53,847 nucleotides of DNA, from NCBI GenBank assembly GCA_019638285.1, contig JAHBUB010000023.1:1-53847 (forward strand). Reading direction: 5' to 3'. Below the pieces are notes generated by a model that was not told where the DNA came from, searched no databases, and saw nothing but the letters and a program-made list of their open reading frames with translations. Each line of letters opens with the position of its first letter. Positions within the stretch are counted from its first letter, which is position 1. The stretch is from Cyclobacteriaceae bacterium (GTDB taxonomy: Bacteria; Bacteroidota; Bacteroidia; Cytophagales; Cyclobacteriaceae). Positions 27,544 to 35,549 of this stretch are shown here, in pieces. The position numbers and the translations under genes are program-made.

Positions 27544-28011
27544 ATGATAAGCACATTAAAACAAATTTTACTATTGGTGATCTTCTGTGTTCCATTACTG
27601 AATTGTACTGGAAATCAATCAGAGCTTGATAAGATTGAATTGCAAACACTTGACGGAACTCCCATTGATATGAGTGATTTCAAAAACAAAACTGTCTTTA
27701 TTAACTTCTGGGCTACCTGGTGCAAGCCATGTATACAGGAGATGCCCACTATCGCGAAAGCACAGGAGTTACTAAAGGATAAGAATGTAGTATTTATTTT
27801 CCCTTCTAATGAATCTGTGGATTTGATTGAAGGGTTTAAAGAGAGAAAAAGTTTCGATTTCAACTATGTGCAAAGTAAAAACCTGGAAGCGCTAAATATT
27901 GTGGCGCTTCCAACCACCTTTATTTTCAACCCAAAGGGAGAACTGGTTTTCTCTGAAGCAGGTTTTAGGGACTGGAGTACCGAAGAGAACCTGGCATTAA
28001 TCACCCACTAA
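27544..28011 (+). CDS. TlpA-like thioredoxin lipoprotein
   Basis: 155 residues. Lipobox LLN-C21 places it on the periplasmic face of a membrane. Thioredoxin-fold motifs: FINFWATWCKPCIQEMPTIA with redox pair C60/C63, and the cis-proline loop ALPTTFIFNPKGELV. TlpA-type proteins reduce disulfides or deliver electrons to copper-binding proteins. In this operon it could keep the CPMH/CxxC metal sites of its neighbours reduced. It starts three bases after the preceding lipoprotein stop and is followed after four bases by the next gene, so it is co-transcribed. Confidence 0.92.
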   Translation: MISTLKQILLLVIFCVPLLNCTGNQSELDKIELQTLDGTPIDMSDFKNKTVFINFWATWCKPCIQEMPTIAKAQELLKDKNVVFIFPSNESVDLIEGFKERKSFDFNYVQSKNLEALNIVALPTTFIFNPKGELVFSEAGFRDWSTEENLALITH

Positions 28012-28015
28012 ACCT

Positions 28016-29242
28016 ATGCTCATGAATCGCATTATAATACTCACAGTTTTTACGGTTGCCCTTTTTTCCTGTTCCAGTAAAAAGAGCAATACTGAAACAG
28101 CATTGGTAATTGGTTTGCAAGAATCGCCTACAAGCTTAGAAAGTGCTGAACCTTTTCTGTTCACAGACAAAAATGGAATGACCTATTTATCGTGGATTGA
28201 AAAAAGGGATTCAGTACATCAATTTAAATATGCAACACGCAATGCTGGTTCATGGTCTGCACCCACTTTAATCGCAGAAAGTAACAATTGGTTTGTCAAC
28301 TGGGCCGATTATCCCATGATTGCCTCTGATGGTAATCAAAACCTTGTTTCTCATGTATTGAGTAAAAGTGGTTCTGGCACTTTTGCTTATAATATAAAAA
28401 TGTTTGCATCCAACGATGGTGGAAAGGATTGGAGTAATTCATTTGTCATTCACGATGACGGCAAACAAGCGGAGCACGGGTTTGTAACCATGGTTCCCTA
28501 TAAAGAAAATCTATTCGTTTCGTGGTTGGACGGGAGGAACACCGTTATGGAGGGAATGGATAATGCGGATACTGAAGATAGTCATGGCGGTCACCATGGT
28601 GCCATGAGCTTGCGGGGTGCCATTGTAGATTATAAGGGAAATAAAATCGATGAGTGGGAGTTGGACAACAAAACTTGTGACTGCTGCCAGACAGGGGCCA
28701 CCATCACCGACAATGGCCCCATCGTTGTGTATCGCGACCGATCGGATGAGGAGATCAGAGACATGTCCATCGTAAGGTTAGTAAAGGGAGAATGGACAGC
28801 CCCCAAAACTATTTTCCCTGACAACTGGAAGATCAAAGCTTGCCCGGTGAATGGTCCACGCGTAGATGCCATTGGCAACACTTTGGCCATTGCCTGGTTT
28901 ACAGTTAGCAAAAAAATAGCGCAGGTTAACGTCCTCTTTTCAACGGATGGCGGTGCCACCTTCGAAAAACCAATAAGAATAGATGGAGGTAAGGCCATTG
29001 GACGTGTGGATTTAGTAATGCTGGATACTGACCATGCCATGGTGAGTTGGATGGAAGGCACCGACATCAAAGCGATGAAAGTAAATCGTGACGGATCGAA
29101 AGGAACACCTGTTGTTGTGGCTACTTCTTCAGAATCGCGCTCCAGCGGATTTCCACAAATGACTAAGTCTGGTAATGAATTAATTTTTGCATGGACAGAT
29201 GATACGGAGAAGAAGGTGAAGGTGGCTAGCCTCAAATTGTAA
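28016..29242 (+). CDS. BNR-repeat (sialidase-fold) lipoprotein with Cys/His motifs
   Basis: 408 residues with lipobox LFS-C19; a second ATG two codons in is possible. The body is a six-bladed propeller-like series of BNR/Asp-box repeats (SNDGGKDWS at 132-140 and STDGGATFE further on). It lacks a recognisable sialidase arginine triad, so I do not call it a sialidase. Two motifs stand out: His-rich DSHGGHHGAM (H190, H193, H194) and Cys-rich CDCCQTG (C221, C223, C224). Both lie on the same part of the fold and could form a metal site. As the last gene of the efflux operon it is plausibly a periplasmic or surface metal sensor or scavenger; that is inference. Confidence 0.8.
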   Translation: MLMNRIIILTVFTVALFSCSSKKSNTETALVIGLQESPTSLESAEPFLFTDKNGMTYLSWIEKRDSVHQFKYATRNAGSWSAPTLIAESNNWFVNWADYPMIASDGNQNLVSHVLSKSGSGTFAYNIKMFASNDGGKDWSNSFVIHDDGKQAEHGFVTMVPYKENLFVSWLDGRNTVMEGMDNADTEDSHGGHHGAMSLRGAIVDYKGNKIDEWELDNKTCDCCQTGATITDNGPIVVYRDRSDEEIRDMSIVRLVKGEWTAPKTIFPDNWKIKACPVNGPRVDAIGNTLAIAWFTVSKKIAQVNVLFSTDGGATFEKPIRIDGGKAIGRVDLVMLDTDHAMVSWMEGTDIKAMKVNRDGSKGTPVVVATSSESRSSGFPQMTKSGNELIFAWTDDTEKKVKVASLKL

Positions 29243-29275
29243 GCAGGTATCTTCGCTAAAATCCCCTTGTGGTTG

Positions 29276-29289
29276 AACCGAATTCGGTT
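29276..29289. terminator. perfect palindrome AACCGAATTCGGTT between the efflux operon and copA
   Basis: A 14-base perfect palindrome, extendable to 22 bases with four mismatches, 34 bases after the BNR lipoprotein stop. It is followed by TTGACTTTTTAC. It may be a short terminator hairpin with a T-tract or an operator for the ATPase gene that follows. Confidence 0.4.
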
Positions 29290-29400
29290 TGACTTTTTAC
29301 TCTTAAAACTCTTTGTAAAACATATAAACTATTCATCGAATTGTGTAACAAGAACTGATTCGAAAGTGGTGAATTTTGGCTAACAAAAAATATTAAAATA

Positions 29401-31902
29401 ATGCAGCACACTTATCAAATATCCGGAATGACCTGCAATGGTTGTCGAAGTCATGTGGAAAAAACGCTTAGCCAGGTAGATGGGATCGAAAAAGCGGCTG
29501 TGGATTTAAAATCTGGTGAAGCTGTACTGACAATGAGCAGCCACGTGCCCTTGGAGACATTGCAAAAAGCACTAAAAGACGATGGCGACCGATATGGAAT
29601 TTCCCTGGAGGGTGATCATTCAAATCACAACCATCATCAGAAGAAAACACCTCAAAAAGCCAAAGGAAAGGGTACAAGTACTTACTACTGTCCTATGCAT
29701 TGCGAGGGTGAAAAAACCTACGATCAACCTGGAGATTGTCCGGTCTGCGGAATGGATTTGATAGAGGAGATCAACTTGAGCAGTAAAAGCAGTACGCAAT
29801 ACACCTGCCCCATGCATCCTGAAATAGTGAAGGATGAGCCTGGAAGTTGTCCCATATGCGGGATGGACCTAGTACCATTGGAGGTGGATGAATCGGCCGA
29901 GAGTAAAACCTACAACGCATTACTTAAAAAATTCTGGATTGCTGTAAGCTTCACATTCCCCATATTTCTGATTGCTATGTCAGAGATGATCCCTAACAAT
30001 CCTTTATATGAAATATTAGATATAAAATACTGGAACTGGATACAATTTGTTTTATCCATTCCAGTGGTTTTCTATGCCACATGGATGTTCTTCGAACGCG
30101 CTTATAAATCCATCGCGACATGGAATCTCAACATGTTTACGCTGATTGGAATAGGTGCAGGTGCAGCCTGGTTGTTTAGTCTTTTCGGAATGTTTTTCCC
30201 TGATATCTTTCCTGACCAATTCAAATCGGAGACTGGTACAGTACATGTGTACTTTGAAGCAGCTACTGTTATTCTAACACTTGTATTGGTGGGTCAACTG
30301 CTGGAAGCACGAGCGCACAGCAAGACCAATACCGCAGTAAAAGAATTATTGAAATTGGCTCCCAATAAAGCAGTAAGGATAAAAAATGGTGAAGAAGAAG
30401 AGATATCCATTGATGATATTGTAATAGGTGATTTGTTGCGTGTGAAGCCCGGAGATAAAATTCCTGTAGATGGCGTTGTTGAGGAAGGTGAAAGTCATGT
30501 GGATGAATCGATGATTACCGGTGAACCCATACCAGTGAGTAAAGTTCAGGGAGATAAGGTGAGCTCGGGTACCATCAATGGAAACCAATCTTTTACCATG
30601 AGGGCCCAAAAAGTAGGTGCCGATACGCTGCTCTCCCAAATCATTGAGATGGTGAACAAAGCAAGCAGAAGTCGCGCGCCCATTCAAAAATTAGCCGATC
30701 AAATTTCAGGTTATTTTGTGCCCATAGTGGTGGTGGTGGCTGTTATCACTTTCGCTATTTGGGTATTCTTCGGCCCTGAGCCAAGGTATGTGTATGCTTT
30801 TGTCAATGCAATCGCTGTGTTGATTATTGCATGCCCTTGTGCATTGGGACTTGCTACCCCCATGTCCGTTATGGTAGGCGTGGGCAAAGGTGCAGGCATG
30901 GGCGTATTAATAAAAAATGCGGAAGCATTGGAAACACTGAATAAAATAGATGTATTGATCGTAGATAAAACGGGCACACTTACCGAAGGAAGACCTTCCG
31001 TGGAGAAAGTCACCTCCACCTCTGAAAAATTCTCTGACAAGGAAATACTTCAATATATCGCTTCACTGAATCAGCTCAGTGAACACCCACTGGCCGAAGC
31101 TACTGTCAGGTTTGGAAAAGAACAAGGGATCGATTTTCTAAAAACGGAAAACTTCAAATCCACCACTGGAAAAGGTGTATCAGCCATTGTCAACGGTAAA
31201 GAGGTGGCCCTGGGTAATGAAAAAATGATGGAGAAAATAGCTGCATCGTTAACTGATGAAGTTCGTCTCAAGGGAGAAGAGTTTCAAAAGAAAGGCAAAA
31301 CTGTTTCCTACCTGGCCATTGATGTTGAAGTAGTTGGCTTCATTGCAATCGGAGATGCGATCAAAAAAAATACTAAAGAAGCAATAAGGGAGCTGCAAGC
31401 GAAGGGTATCGAAGTGATTATGCTTACAGGTGATAATGTCAATACCGCCAGAGCCGTTGCCTCCGAGTTGAACCTTGTCCATTTCAAAGCAGGCATGCTA
31501 CCAGAAGATAAACTGGAGGAGGTTAAACGCTTACAATCAGAAGGTAAAAAAGTAGCGATGGCCGGTGATGGTATTAACGACTCTCCCGCCCTTGCACAAA
31601 GTGACGTAGGTATTGCCATGGGTACTGGTACTGATGTGGCTATTGAAAGTGCCGGTGTAACCTTGGTCAAAGGGGACTTGAAGGGTATCCTTAAAGCATT
31701 TAACCTAAGTAAAAAGGTAATGGGTAACATCAAACAAAACCTATTCTTTGCCATGATCTACAACACAGCAGGAATACCCATTGCAGCCGGGTTGCTATTT
31801 CCCTTCTTTGGTATCTTATTGAGTCCAATGATTGCGGCAGCGGCTATGAGTTTGAGCTCAGTATCAGTAATTGCAAATAGTCTAAGGCTGAAAGGAGACT
31901 AG
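29401..31902 (+). CDS. copA: copper-translocating P1B-type ATPase
   Basis: 833 residues. N-terminal HMA domain with GMTCNGC (C12, C15), then two consecutive HMBD modules (CPMHCEG...CPVCGM at 97-118; CPMHPEI...CPICGM at 136-155), then the P-type pump. The pump has the TGEPIPVSK actuator loop, the transmembrane metal site CPC (C478-P-C480), the phosphorylation site D522 in [17 protein letters not shown] in the nucleotide domain, and TGDNVNTA plus [10 protein letters not shown] in the hinge. The CPC motif and HMA domain indicate Cu(I)/Ag(I) export from the cytosol. A GAATTTTG box about 23 bases upstream and the palindrome before it suggest a promoter separate from the efflux operon. Confidence 0.97.
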   Translation: MQHTYQISGMTCNGCRSHVEKTLSQVDGIEKAAVDLKSGEAVLTMSSHVPLETLQKALKDDGDRYGISLEGDHSNHNHHQKKTPQKAKGKGTSTYYCPMHCEGEKTYDQPGDCPVCGMDLIEEINLSSKSSTQYTCPMHPEIVKDEPGSCPICGMDLVPLEVDESAESKTYNALLKKFWIAVSFTFPIFLIAMSEMIPNNPLYEILDIKYWNWIQFVLSIPVVFYATWMFFERAYKSIATWNLNMFTLIGIGAGAAWLFSLFGMFFPDIFPDQFKSETGTVHVYFEAATVILTLVLVGQLLEARAHSKTNTAVKELLKLAPNKAVRIKNGEEEEISIDDIVIGDLLRVKPGDKIPVDGVVEEGESHVDESMITGEPIPVSKVQGDKVSSGTINGNQSFTMRAQKVGADTLLSQIIEMVNKASRSRAPIQKLADQISGYFVPIVVVVAVITFAIWVFFGPEPRYVYAFVNAIAVLIIACPCALGLATPMSVMVGVGKGAGMGVLIKNAEALETLNKIDVLIVDKTGTLTEGRPSVEKVTSTSEKFSDKEILQYIASLNQLSEHPLAEATVRFGKEQGIDFLKTENFKSTTGKGVSAIVNGKEVALGNEKMMEKIAASLTDEVRLKGEEFQKKGKTVSYLAIDVEVVGFIAIGDAIKKNTKEAIRELQAKGIEVIMLTGDNVNTARAVASELNLVHFKAGMLPEDKLEEVKRLQSEGKKVAMAGDGINDSPALAQSDVGIAMGTGTDVAIESAGVTLVKGDLKGILKAFNLSKKVMGNIKQNLFFAMIYNTAGIPIAAGLLFPFFGILLSPMIAAAAMSLSSVSVIANSLRLKGD

Positions 31903-31932
31903 AAATACATATAGAATCTATAAATAATCATT

Positions 31933-32544
31933 ATGAGAATACTTCTAGTAATAACTTACCTGGCCCTCATAACAGCATGTACCAATTCAAATAAAGAAGC
32001 CGCTACAACCAGTGAAGAATTAAAAGCAAGAAAGCCTGCAATTCCAGAAGGTGTTATCATTCAACCACAAACCGAAGTCGACACTTTAAAAGGAAGTCTC
32101 AAAGCTTATGCTGTTGGTAAGATCGGTAATGCAACTTTTACCATCAACTACTACTCCCCTGCTACACGGGGCAGGATGATCTGGGGCGGACTGGTTGCTT
32201 ACGGAAATGTTTGGGTGACGGGCGCACATAAGGCCACGAGTATCGAATTTGACAAGGATATTAAAATCGGTGAAACTTTAATATCAAAAGGCAAGTATGC
32301 CATCTTTACTATTCCCGGTGAGGATCAATGGACCATCATCCTCAACAAAAACTGGAACCAACACCTTGTGGATGATTATACTGAAGCGGAAGATGTTGTA
32401 CGATTTCAAATTACTCCCGAAGTCAATGAGTCACATCAGGAAAGGTTGCGCTATGCGATTGAATCTGAAAGCGAAGCACAGGGAGAGATAGTGATGAATT
32501 GGGATAAAGTTGAAGTTGCTATACCCATATTGATAGTTAGCTAA
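31933..32544 (+). CDS. DUF2911 lipoprotein
   Basis: 203 residues. Lipobox ITA-C16, then a DUF2911 domain recognised by INYYSPATRGRMIWGGLVAY, GNVWVTGAHKATSIEFDKDI and KGKYAIFTIPGEDQWTIILN. The family is abundant in Bacteroidota, periplasmic or surface-exposed, function unknown. It starts 30 bases after copA and is probably co-transcribed as the last gene of the metal island. It is followed by a strong hairpin terminator. Confidence 0.87.
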   Translation: MRILLVITYLALITACTNSNKEAATTSEELKARKPAIPEGVIIQPQTEVDTLKGSLKAYAVGKIGNATFTINYYSPATRGRMIWGGLVAYGNVWVTGAHKATSIEFDKDIKIGETLISKGKYAIFTIPGEDQWTIILNKNWNQHLVDDYTEAEDVVRFQITPEVNESHQERLRYAIESESEAQGEIVMNWDKVEVAIPILIVS

Positions 32545-32562
32545 GCCCTAACTTCAAGCATT

Positions 32563-32600
32563 CCAGATAAAAGGAGTTCCGAATGACTCCTTTCATCTGG
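32563..32600. terminator. hairpin between convergent genes
   Basis: CCAGATAAAAGGAGT and ACTCCTTTCATCTGG form a 15-base stem with one mismatch and an 8-base loop. It lies between the DUF2911 stop and the stop of the convergent small gene, so it can serve both transcripts, though no long T-tract follows. Confidence 0.6.
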
Positions 32601-32607
32601 AAGAAAA

Positions 32608-32721
32608 TTACCCCCCTCTTTTCTTGGCTTCCTTTTTAGCTTTCTTCTCGGCCCTCTTTTCTTTCAGGGTTTTGGTAGCTTCCTTTTTACCTTCTTTTCT
32701 AGCGTCTTGTGCTTTTGCCAT
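32608..32721 (-). CDS. 37-residue Lys/Ala/Glu-rich basic small protein
   Basis: The minus strand encodes 37 residues beginning MAKAQDARKEGKKEATKTLK and ending AKKRGG. About 40 percent are Lys or Arg, mixed with Ala and Glu, which predicts one continuous amphipathic charged helix. No hydrophobic segment. Similar tiny MAKAQDxKKExKK proteins are, as far as I remember, common and well conserved in Bacteroidota, which argues for a real gene; the function is unknown. Ribosome or nucleic-acid association is a guess from charge. It faces the metal island and shares the hairpin terminator. Confidence 0.7.
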   Translation of the reverse strand: MAKAQDARKEGKKEATKTLKEKRAEKKAKKEAKKRGG

Positions 32722-32842
32722 AATCGTAAAGTTTATAGGGCTAAAATAGGGCAAAATTAGGTCTGAAAACAATCACCCTTTTCCAAAATCTTATTAGCTG
32801 GTCTATCCATTAGAGCCTGTTAAAGCACTCAAAAGCAATACT

Positions 32843-32885
32843 ACTAATATTTTTAGTTTTTAATAGTAATGCTATAAATATTAGT
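32843..32885. promoter_or_regulatory. AT-rich 10-bp inverted repeat upstream of the 122-aa gene
   Basis: ACTAATATTT at 32843-32852 is perfectly inverted as AAATATTAGT at 32876-32885, 34 bases before the ATG at 32920. The position suits an operator or leader hairpin. AT-richness makes chance pairing possible. Confidence 0.3.
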
Positions 32886-32919
32886 ATTACTTTTAGGTAT
32901 TCTTTTAAACGAACAGATT

Positions 32920-33288
32920 ATGAAGATCATACGGTCCAGTTTTTTGGGAGCCAGAGTGGTGAGGGCGCAGGATCCCAACATTCAGTTTTTTCAGATCCGG
33001 TCTCTCTTCAATTTACATAGGGATGCGCTGGTCGATCGTGTTTTGTCAGATCTACCCACTTACATAGAGTATAAGTTTGGCCGGGTCTCCAATCGACAGG
33101 AATTAATCCACATCGGTGAAGGCTTATTGGAATTAAAGCAACACGATATAGATATTGATTTCTATGCTCCCGTACTAAAGATGCTTAAGCGCAAAGACGA
33201 GATAAAGTTGACTAACGAGTATTTCTTTCTTGAACTGGATGAGAAAATTCGCACACGTCTAAGCAGACAGCTACATTTTGCTGCATGA
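32920..33288 (+). CDS. hypothetical protein, 122 aa
   Basis: I do not recognise this family. It has no signal peptide or membrane segment and is predicted mostly helical, with alternating charged and hydrophobic residues (LHRDALVDRVLSDLPTYIEY; IHIGEGLLELKQHDIDIDFY). The ATG at the 5' end is preceded by an AT-rich inverted repeat. The coding pattern and composition match neighbouring genes, so it is likely real. The next gene, a Crp/Fnr regulator, starts 66 bases downstream on the same strand; a shared transcript is possible. Confidence 0.6.
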   Translation: MKIIRSSFLGARVVRAQDPNIQFFQIRSLFNLHRDALVDRVLSDLPTYIEYKFGRVSNRQELIHIGEGLLELKQHDIDIDFYAPVLKMLKRKDEIKLTNEYFFLELDEKIRTRLSRQLHFAA

Positions 33289-33354
33289 CTGAATTTATTA
33301 CCCCATCACTGTATCCCTTGAAAGCAATCGTTATTTTTACGATGATTGAACCCT

Positions 33355-33936
33355 ATGGACACTTTTCAGTTATTTAAATCAATATCAAGCCATATCACAC
33401 TCGATGCGGAAGAAGAGACATACCTAAAATCTATCCTGCTTCCCATGAAGATAAAGCAAAACGAGTTTATTGAACATATTAATGAAGTAACTCGTTATTT
33501 CATTAATGTCAACGAGGGTTGCCTGATGACGTATTACACGGATAATGAGGCCAATGACCATGTTCTTCAATTTGCCACAGCCGGTTGGTGGACAGGTGAT
33601 CTGAACAGTTTTACTTATGGAGCGCCTTCAATCTTTTCAACCAAAGCACTTACTGATAGCAGTGTACTACTGATTCCCAAGGTTCAGATGGATGAGTTAC
33701 TCACACGATATCCAAAATTTGAAAAGTACTTTCGGGTTATCTTTCAAAACTCACTCATCACCCACCAACAGCGCATCCTCCAAAACTTTTCCATGTCAGC
33801 CGAAGGGCGTTATCAATACTTCCTTGAAAAATATCCTACCCTGGAACAGTTTGTGCCCCAAAAGCACATTGCTTCCTACCTTGGCATTACTCCTGAATTC
33901 CTCAGCAAGATTCGTAGAAAACTGATGGAGAAATAG
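33355..33936 (+). CDS. Crp/Fnr-family transcriptional regulator
   Basis: 193 residues from the ATG of MDTFQLFKSISSHITLD; a TTG three codons upstream is rejected. Residues about 10-120 are a cyclic-nucleotide-binding-like beta roll (VTRYFINVNEGCLMTYYTD; VLQFATAGWWTGDLNSFTYG), without the conserved Arg-Ser phosphate-binding pair, so cAMP binding is unlikely. The C-terminus is a short winged-helix HTH with recognition segment HIASYLGITPEFLSKIRRKL. This matches the Bacteroidota Crp-like group with unknown effectors. No Cys cluster for an Fe-S centre. A palindrome right after its stop and before yceI is a possible binding site. Confidence 0.92.
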   Translation: MDTFQLFKSISSHITLDAEEETYLKSILLPMKIKQNEFIEHINEVTRYFINVNEGCLMTYYTDNEANDHVLQFATAGWWTGDLNSFTYGAPSIFSTKALTDSSVLLIPKVQMDELLTRYPKFEKYFRVIFQNSLITHQQRILQNFSMSAEGRYQYFLEKYPTLEQFVPQKHIASYLGITPEFLSKIRRKLMEK

Positions 33937-33937
33937 A

Positions 33938-33955
33938 ACTTAATCTAGGTTAAGT
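33938..33955. promoter_or_regulatory. near-perfect 18-bp palindrome between crp-like and yceI genes
   Basis: ACTTAATCTAGGTTAAGT is its own reverse complement at 16 of 18 positions. It lies about 54 bases upstream of the yceI -7 element, so its centre is about 75 bases from the probable transcription start, a plausible activator position for a Crp-type dimer. Confidence 0.45.
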
Positions 33956-34008
33956 CAATCTCTTGTATTCCTTAAACTGGTTCAAGCAATCCTAGCTTAC
34001 CCGTACCC

Positions 34009-34016
34009 TACCTTTG
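34009..34016 (+). promoter_or_regulatory. candidate -7 element for yceI
   Basis: TACCTTTG is an exact TAnnTTTG match, 43 bases before the yceI ATG. No -33 TTG is seen at 17-23 bases upstream, consistent with a promoter that needs an activator. Confidence 0.5.
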
Positions 34017-34059
34017 TATCGTCAACAAGGGCAAAACGGAAAATTAAATTTATTATAAT

Positions 34060-34596
34060 ATGGAAACAGCAACAAAAACTACATGGGCAATTGACCCAAC
34101 ACACACTGAAGTTCAATTTAAGGTGAAACACCTGGTAATTTCAACGGTAACTGGATTCTTTAAAAAATTCAGTGGAGTGATTGAAAGTGATGGTGATGAT
34201 TTTGATGGTGCATCAGCCACCTTCAGTCTTGACATCAACAGTATCGACACCAATCAAGCTGACCGCGACAAACACTTAAAATCAGCTGATTTCTTTGCGG
34301 CAGAAGAGCATCCAACAATGGATTTTTCTGGTGAGCTAAAGAAAGTATCAGGCGATGATTACAAACTCATTGGTGACCTTACCATTCGTGGTAACACCAA
34401 GAAAATAGAGATGGATGTGGAGTATGGCGGAACAATGGATGACCCTTATGGAAATACTAAAAGCGGATTTGAAATCAATGGTAAGATCAATCGCAAAGAC
34501 TTTGGCTTAAACTGGAACGCAGTGACTGAAGCAGGTGGCATTGTGGTAAGTGATGAAGTAAAACTTCACCTTAATGTCCAAGTGATAAAAGGATAA
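34060..34596 (+). CDS. YceI-family lipocalin-like protein
   Basis: 178 residues, complete YceI domain. Recognisable stretches are WAIDPTHTEVQFKVKHLVIS, GFFKKFSGVIE, NQADRDKHLKSADFFAAEEH, LTIRGNTKKIEMDVEYGGT and RKDFGLNWNA. The family forms an eight-strand barrel that binds isoprenoid or other amphipathic ligands. No signal peptide is present, so this copy is cytoplasmic, unlike E. coli YceI. It has its own promoter element, and the upstream Crp-like gene and palindrome suggest local control. It ends at a hairpin terminator shared with the convergent S1/P1 nuclease. Confidence 0.95.
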   Translation: METATKTTWAIDPTHTEVQFKVKHLVISTVTGFFKKFSGVIESDGDDFDGASATFSLDINSIDTNQADRDKHLKSADFFAAEEHPTMDFSGELKKVSGDDYKLIGDLTIRGNTKKIEMDVEYGGTMDDPYGNTKSGFEINGKINRKDFGLNWNAVTEAGGIVVSDEVKLHLNVQVIKG

Positions 34597-34608
34597 AAAA
34601 ACAGTACA

Positions 34609-34655
34609 ACCGTCATTCTGATCTTCAATAAAGAAGAATCACAATGGCGGTTTTT
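34609..34655. terminator. terminator hairpin after yceI
   Basis: ACCGTCATTCTGATCTTC pairs imperfectly with GAAGAATCACAATGGCGGT around a short A/T loop, followed by a run of five T on the plus strand. Suited to ending the yceI transcript. Confidence 0.6.
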
Positions 34656-34680
34656 CCATTTTACTCACCTCGCAAAAAAC

Positions 34681-35475
34681 TTAACCATACATCTCATTTA
34701 GTAACCCTGCCAATCTAACTCCTGCCTCCAGTAATCTTTTGTAAACATTATCTATATTTTTATTGAAATATCCATATCCCAAGTTTCCATCACCAATTTG
34801 ATAAACTTGCTTGCGTAAATCCATCGATTCTTTTGCCCAGGTAAAGATTGATGCCTTTTGAAGTTTCTCTACTTCATATTTTTTTAACTTATCCAATGAT
34901 AGCGCCAATTCCCCATAACTGAGTTTGGTGGCATCAATCATATTACTATCCCACACCCTATGCAAGTTGGATGCTTTTCCAAACCATTTTACCTTGGTTT
35001 CGTTACCCCCTTTGTCATTACCCGCACCCACATGGAGTGGTTGATGCATATCTCCTACCAAATGAATCAATAGTTTAATATGCTCCCTCTCTTTTGCTTT
35101 CGTTAATTGTTTTGAACGCAATTCTTCCACCAGGCGCTCAATCACTTCAAGGATGTCGCCATGCGGGTTCTTTTCTGACTGAGCATACGTATTTCCATCA
35201 GGAATAGTCACCCAATGCCAGTCCGCCATATAACGGTATCTTCTATTGAATCTTACTTCATCCATCCATGTACTCGCCATGACCAAGGACTCCCCGTTCA
35301 TTATTTCATTAAGTTTCTCTTTTGTCTTTGAGTTAAGGTGGTCTTCTGCAACCATCCCAATAACCCGATGTCCAGTTTGGCCCCATGCGCCAGCAGGCTG
35401 AGAAATAAACATTAATAGGAGCGTAGCAGAAAACACCCCCCCTACCCAATTAATAAATGGAATAAGCCTGCGCAT
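34681..35475 (-). CDS. S1/P1-type nuclease
   Basis: 264 residues. The signal peptide ends at PAGA-W31, giving a mature N-terminal Trp, which in this family coordinates zinc through its amino group; W31-GQTGH36 is the expected start. Other zinc ligands appear in MASTWMDEVR, ADWHWVTIP, HLVGDMHQPLHVG and NLHRVWDSNM. Exported three-zinc nucleases of this type degrade single-stranded DNA and RNA and remove 3' phosphates. Probably nutrient or phosphate scavenging. Monocistronic, divergent from the peptide-conjugation operon. Confidence 0.95.
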   Translation of the reverse strand: MRRLIPFINWVGGVFSATLLLMFISQPAGAWGQTGHRVIGMVAEDHLNSKTKEKLNEIMNGESLVMASTWMDEVRFNRRYRYMADWHWVTIPDGNTYAQSEKNPHGDILEVIERLVEELRSKQLTKAKEREHIKLLIHLVGDMHQPLHVGAGNDKGGNETKVKWFGKASNLHRVWDSNMIDATKLSYGELALSLDKLKKYEVEKLQKASIFTWAKESMDLRKQVYQIGDGNLGYGYFNKNIDNVYKRLLEAGVRLAGLLNEMYG

Positions 35476-35502
35476 TGTTCGGAATATTTTCCGCTAATTT
35501 TG
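35475..35502 (+). promoter_or_regulatory. promoter of the C39/ATP-grasp operon
   Basis: TTG at 35475-35477, a 17-base spacer, then TAATTTTG at 35495-35502, an exact -7 match. This is the best complete Bacteroidota-type promoter in the window. It lies 47 bases before the first ATG of the operon and overlaps the start of the divergent nuclease gene. Confidence 0.6.
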
Positions 35503-35549
35503 TCCTTCTAACGAAAATGACCTAATTAAATTATTATCAATTTTTCACT

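Noticed and set aside
28630-29235. 201-codon antisense frame inside the BNR lipoprotein gene
   Set aside because: The sense strand has lipobox, Asp boxes and operon context; the antisense product has no recognisable features.
28016-29242. True sialidase
   Set aside because: Asp boxes are present, but the arginine triad and nucleophilic Tyr pattern could not be found, and the gene context is metal efflux.
31308-31754. 148-codon antisense frame inside copA
   Set aside because: It is opposite the highly conserved hinge region [10 protein letters not shown]; no start context or domain.
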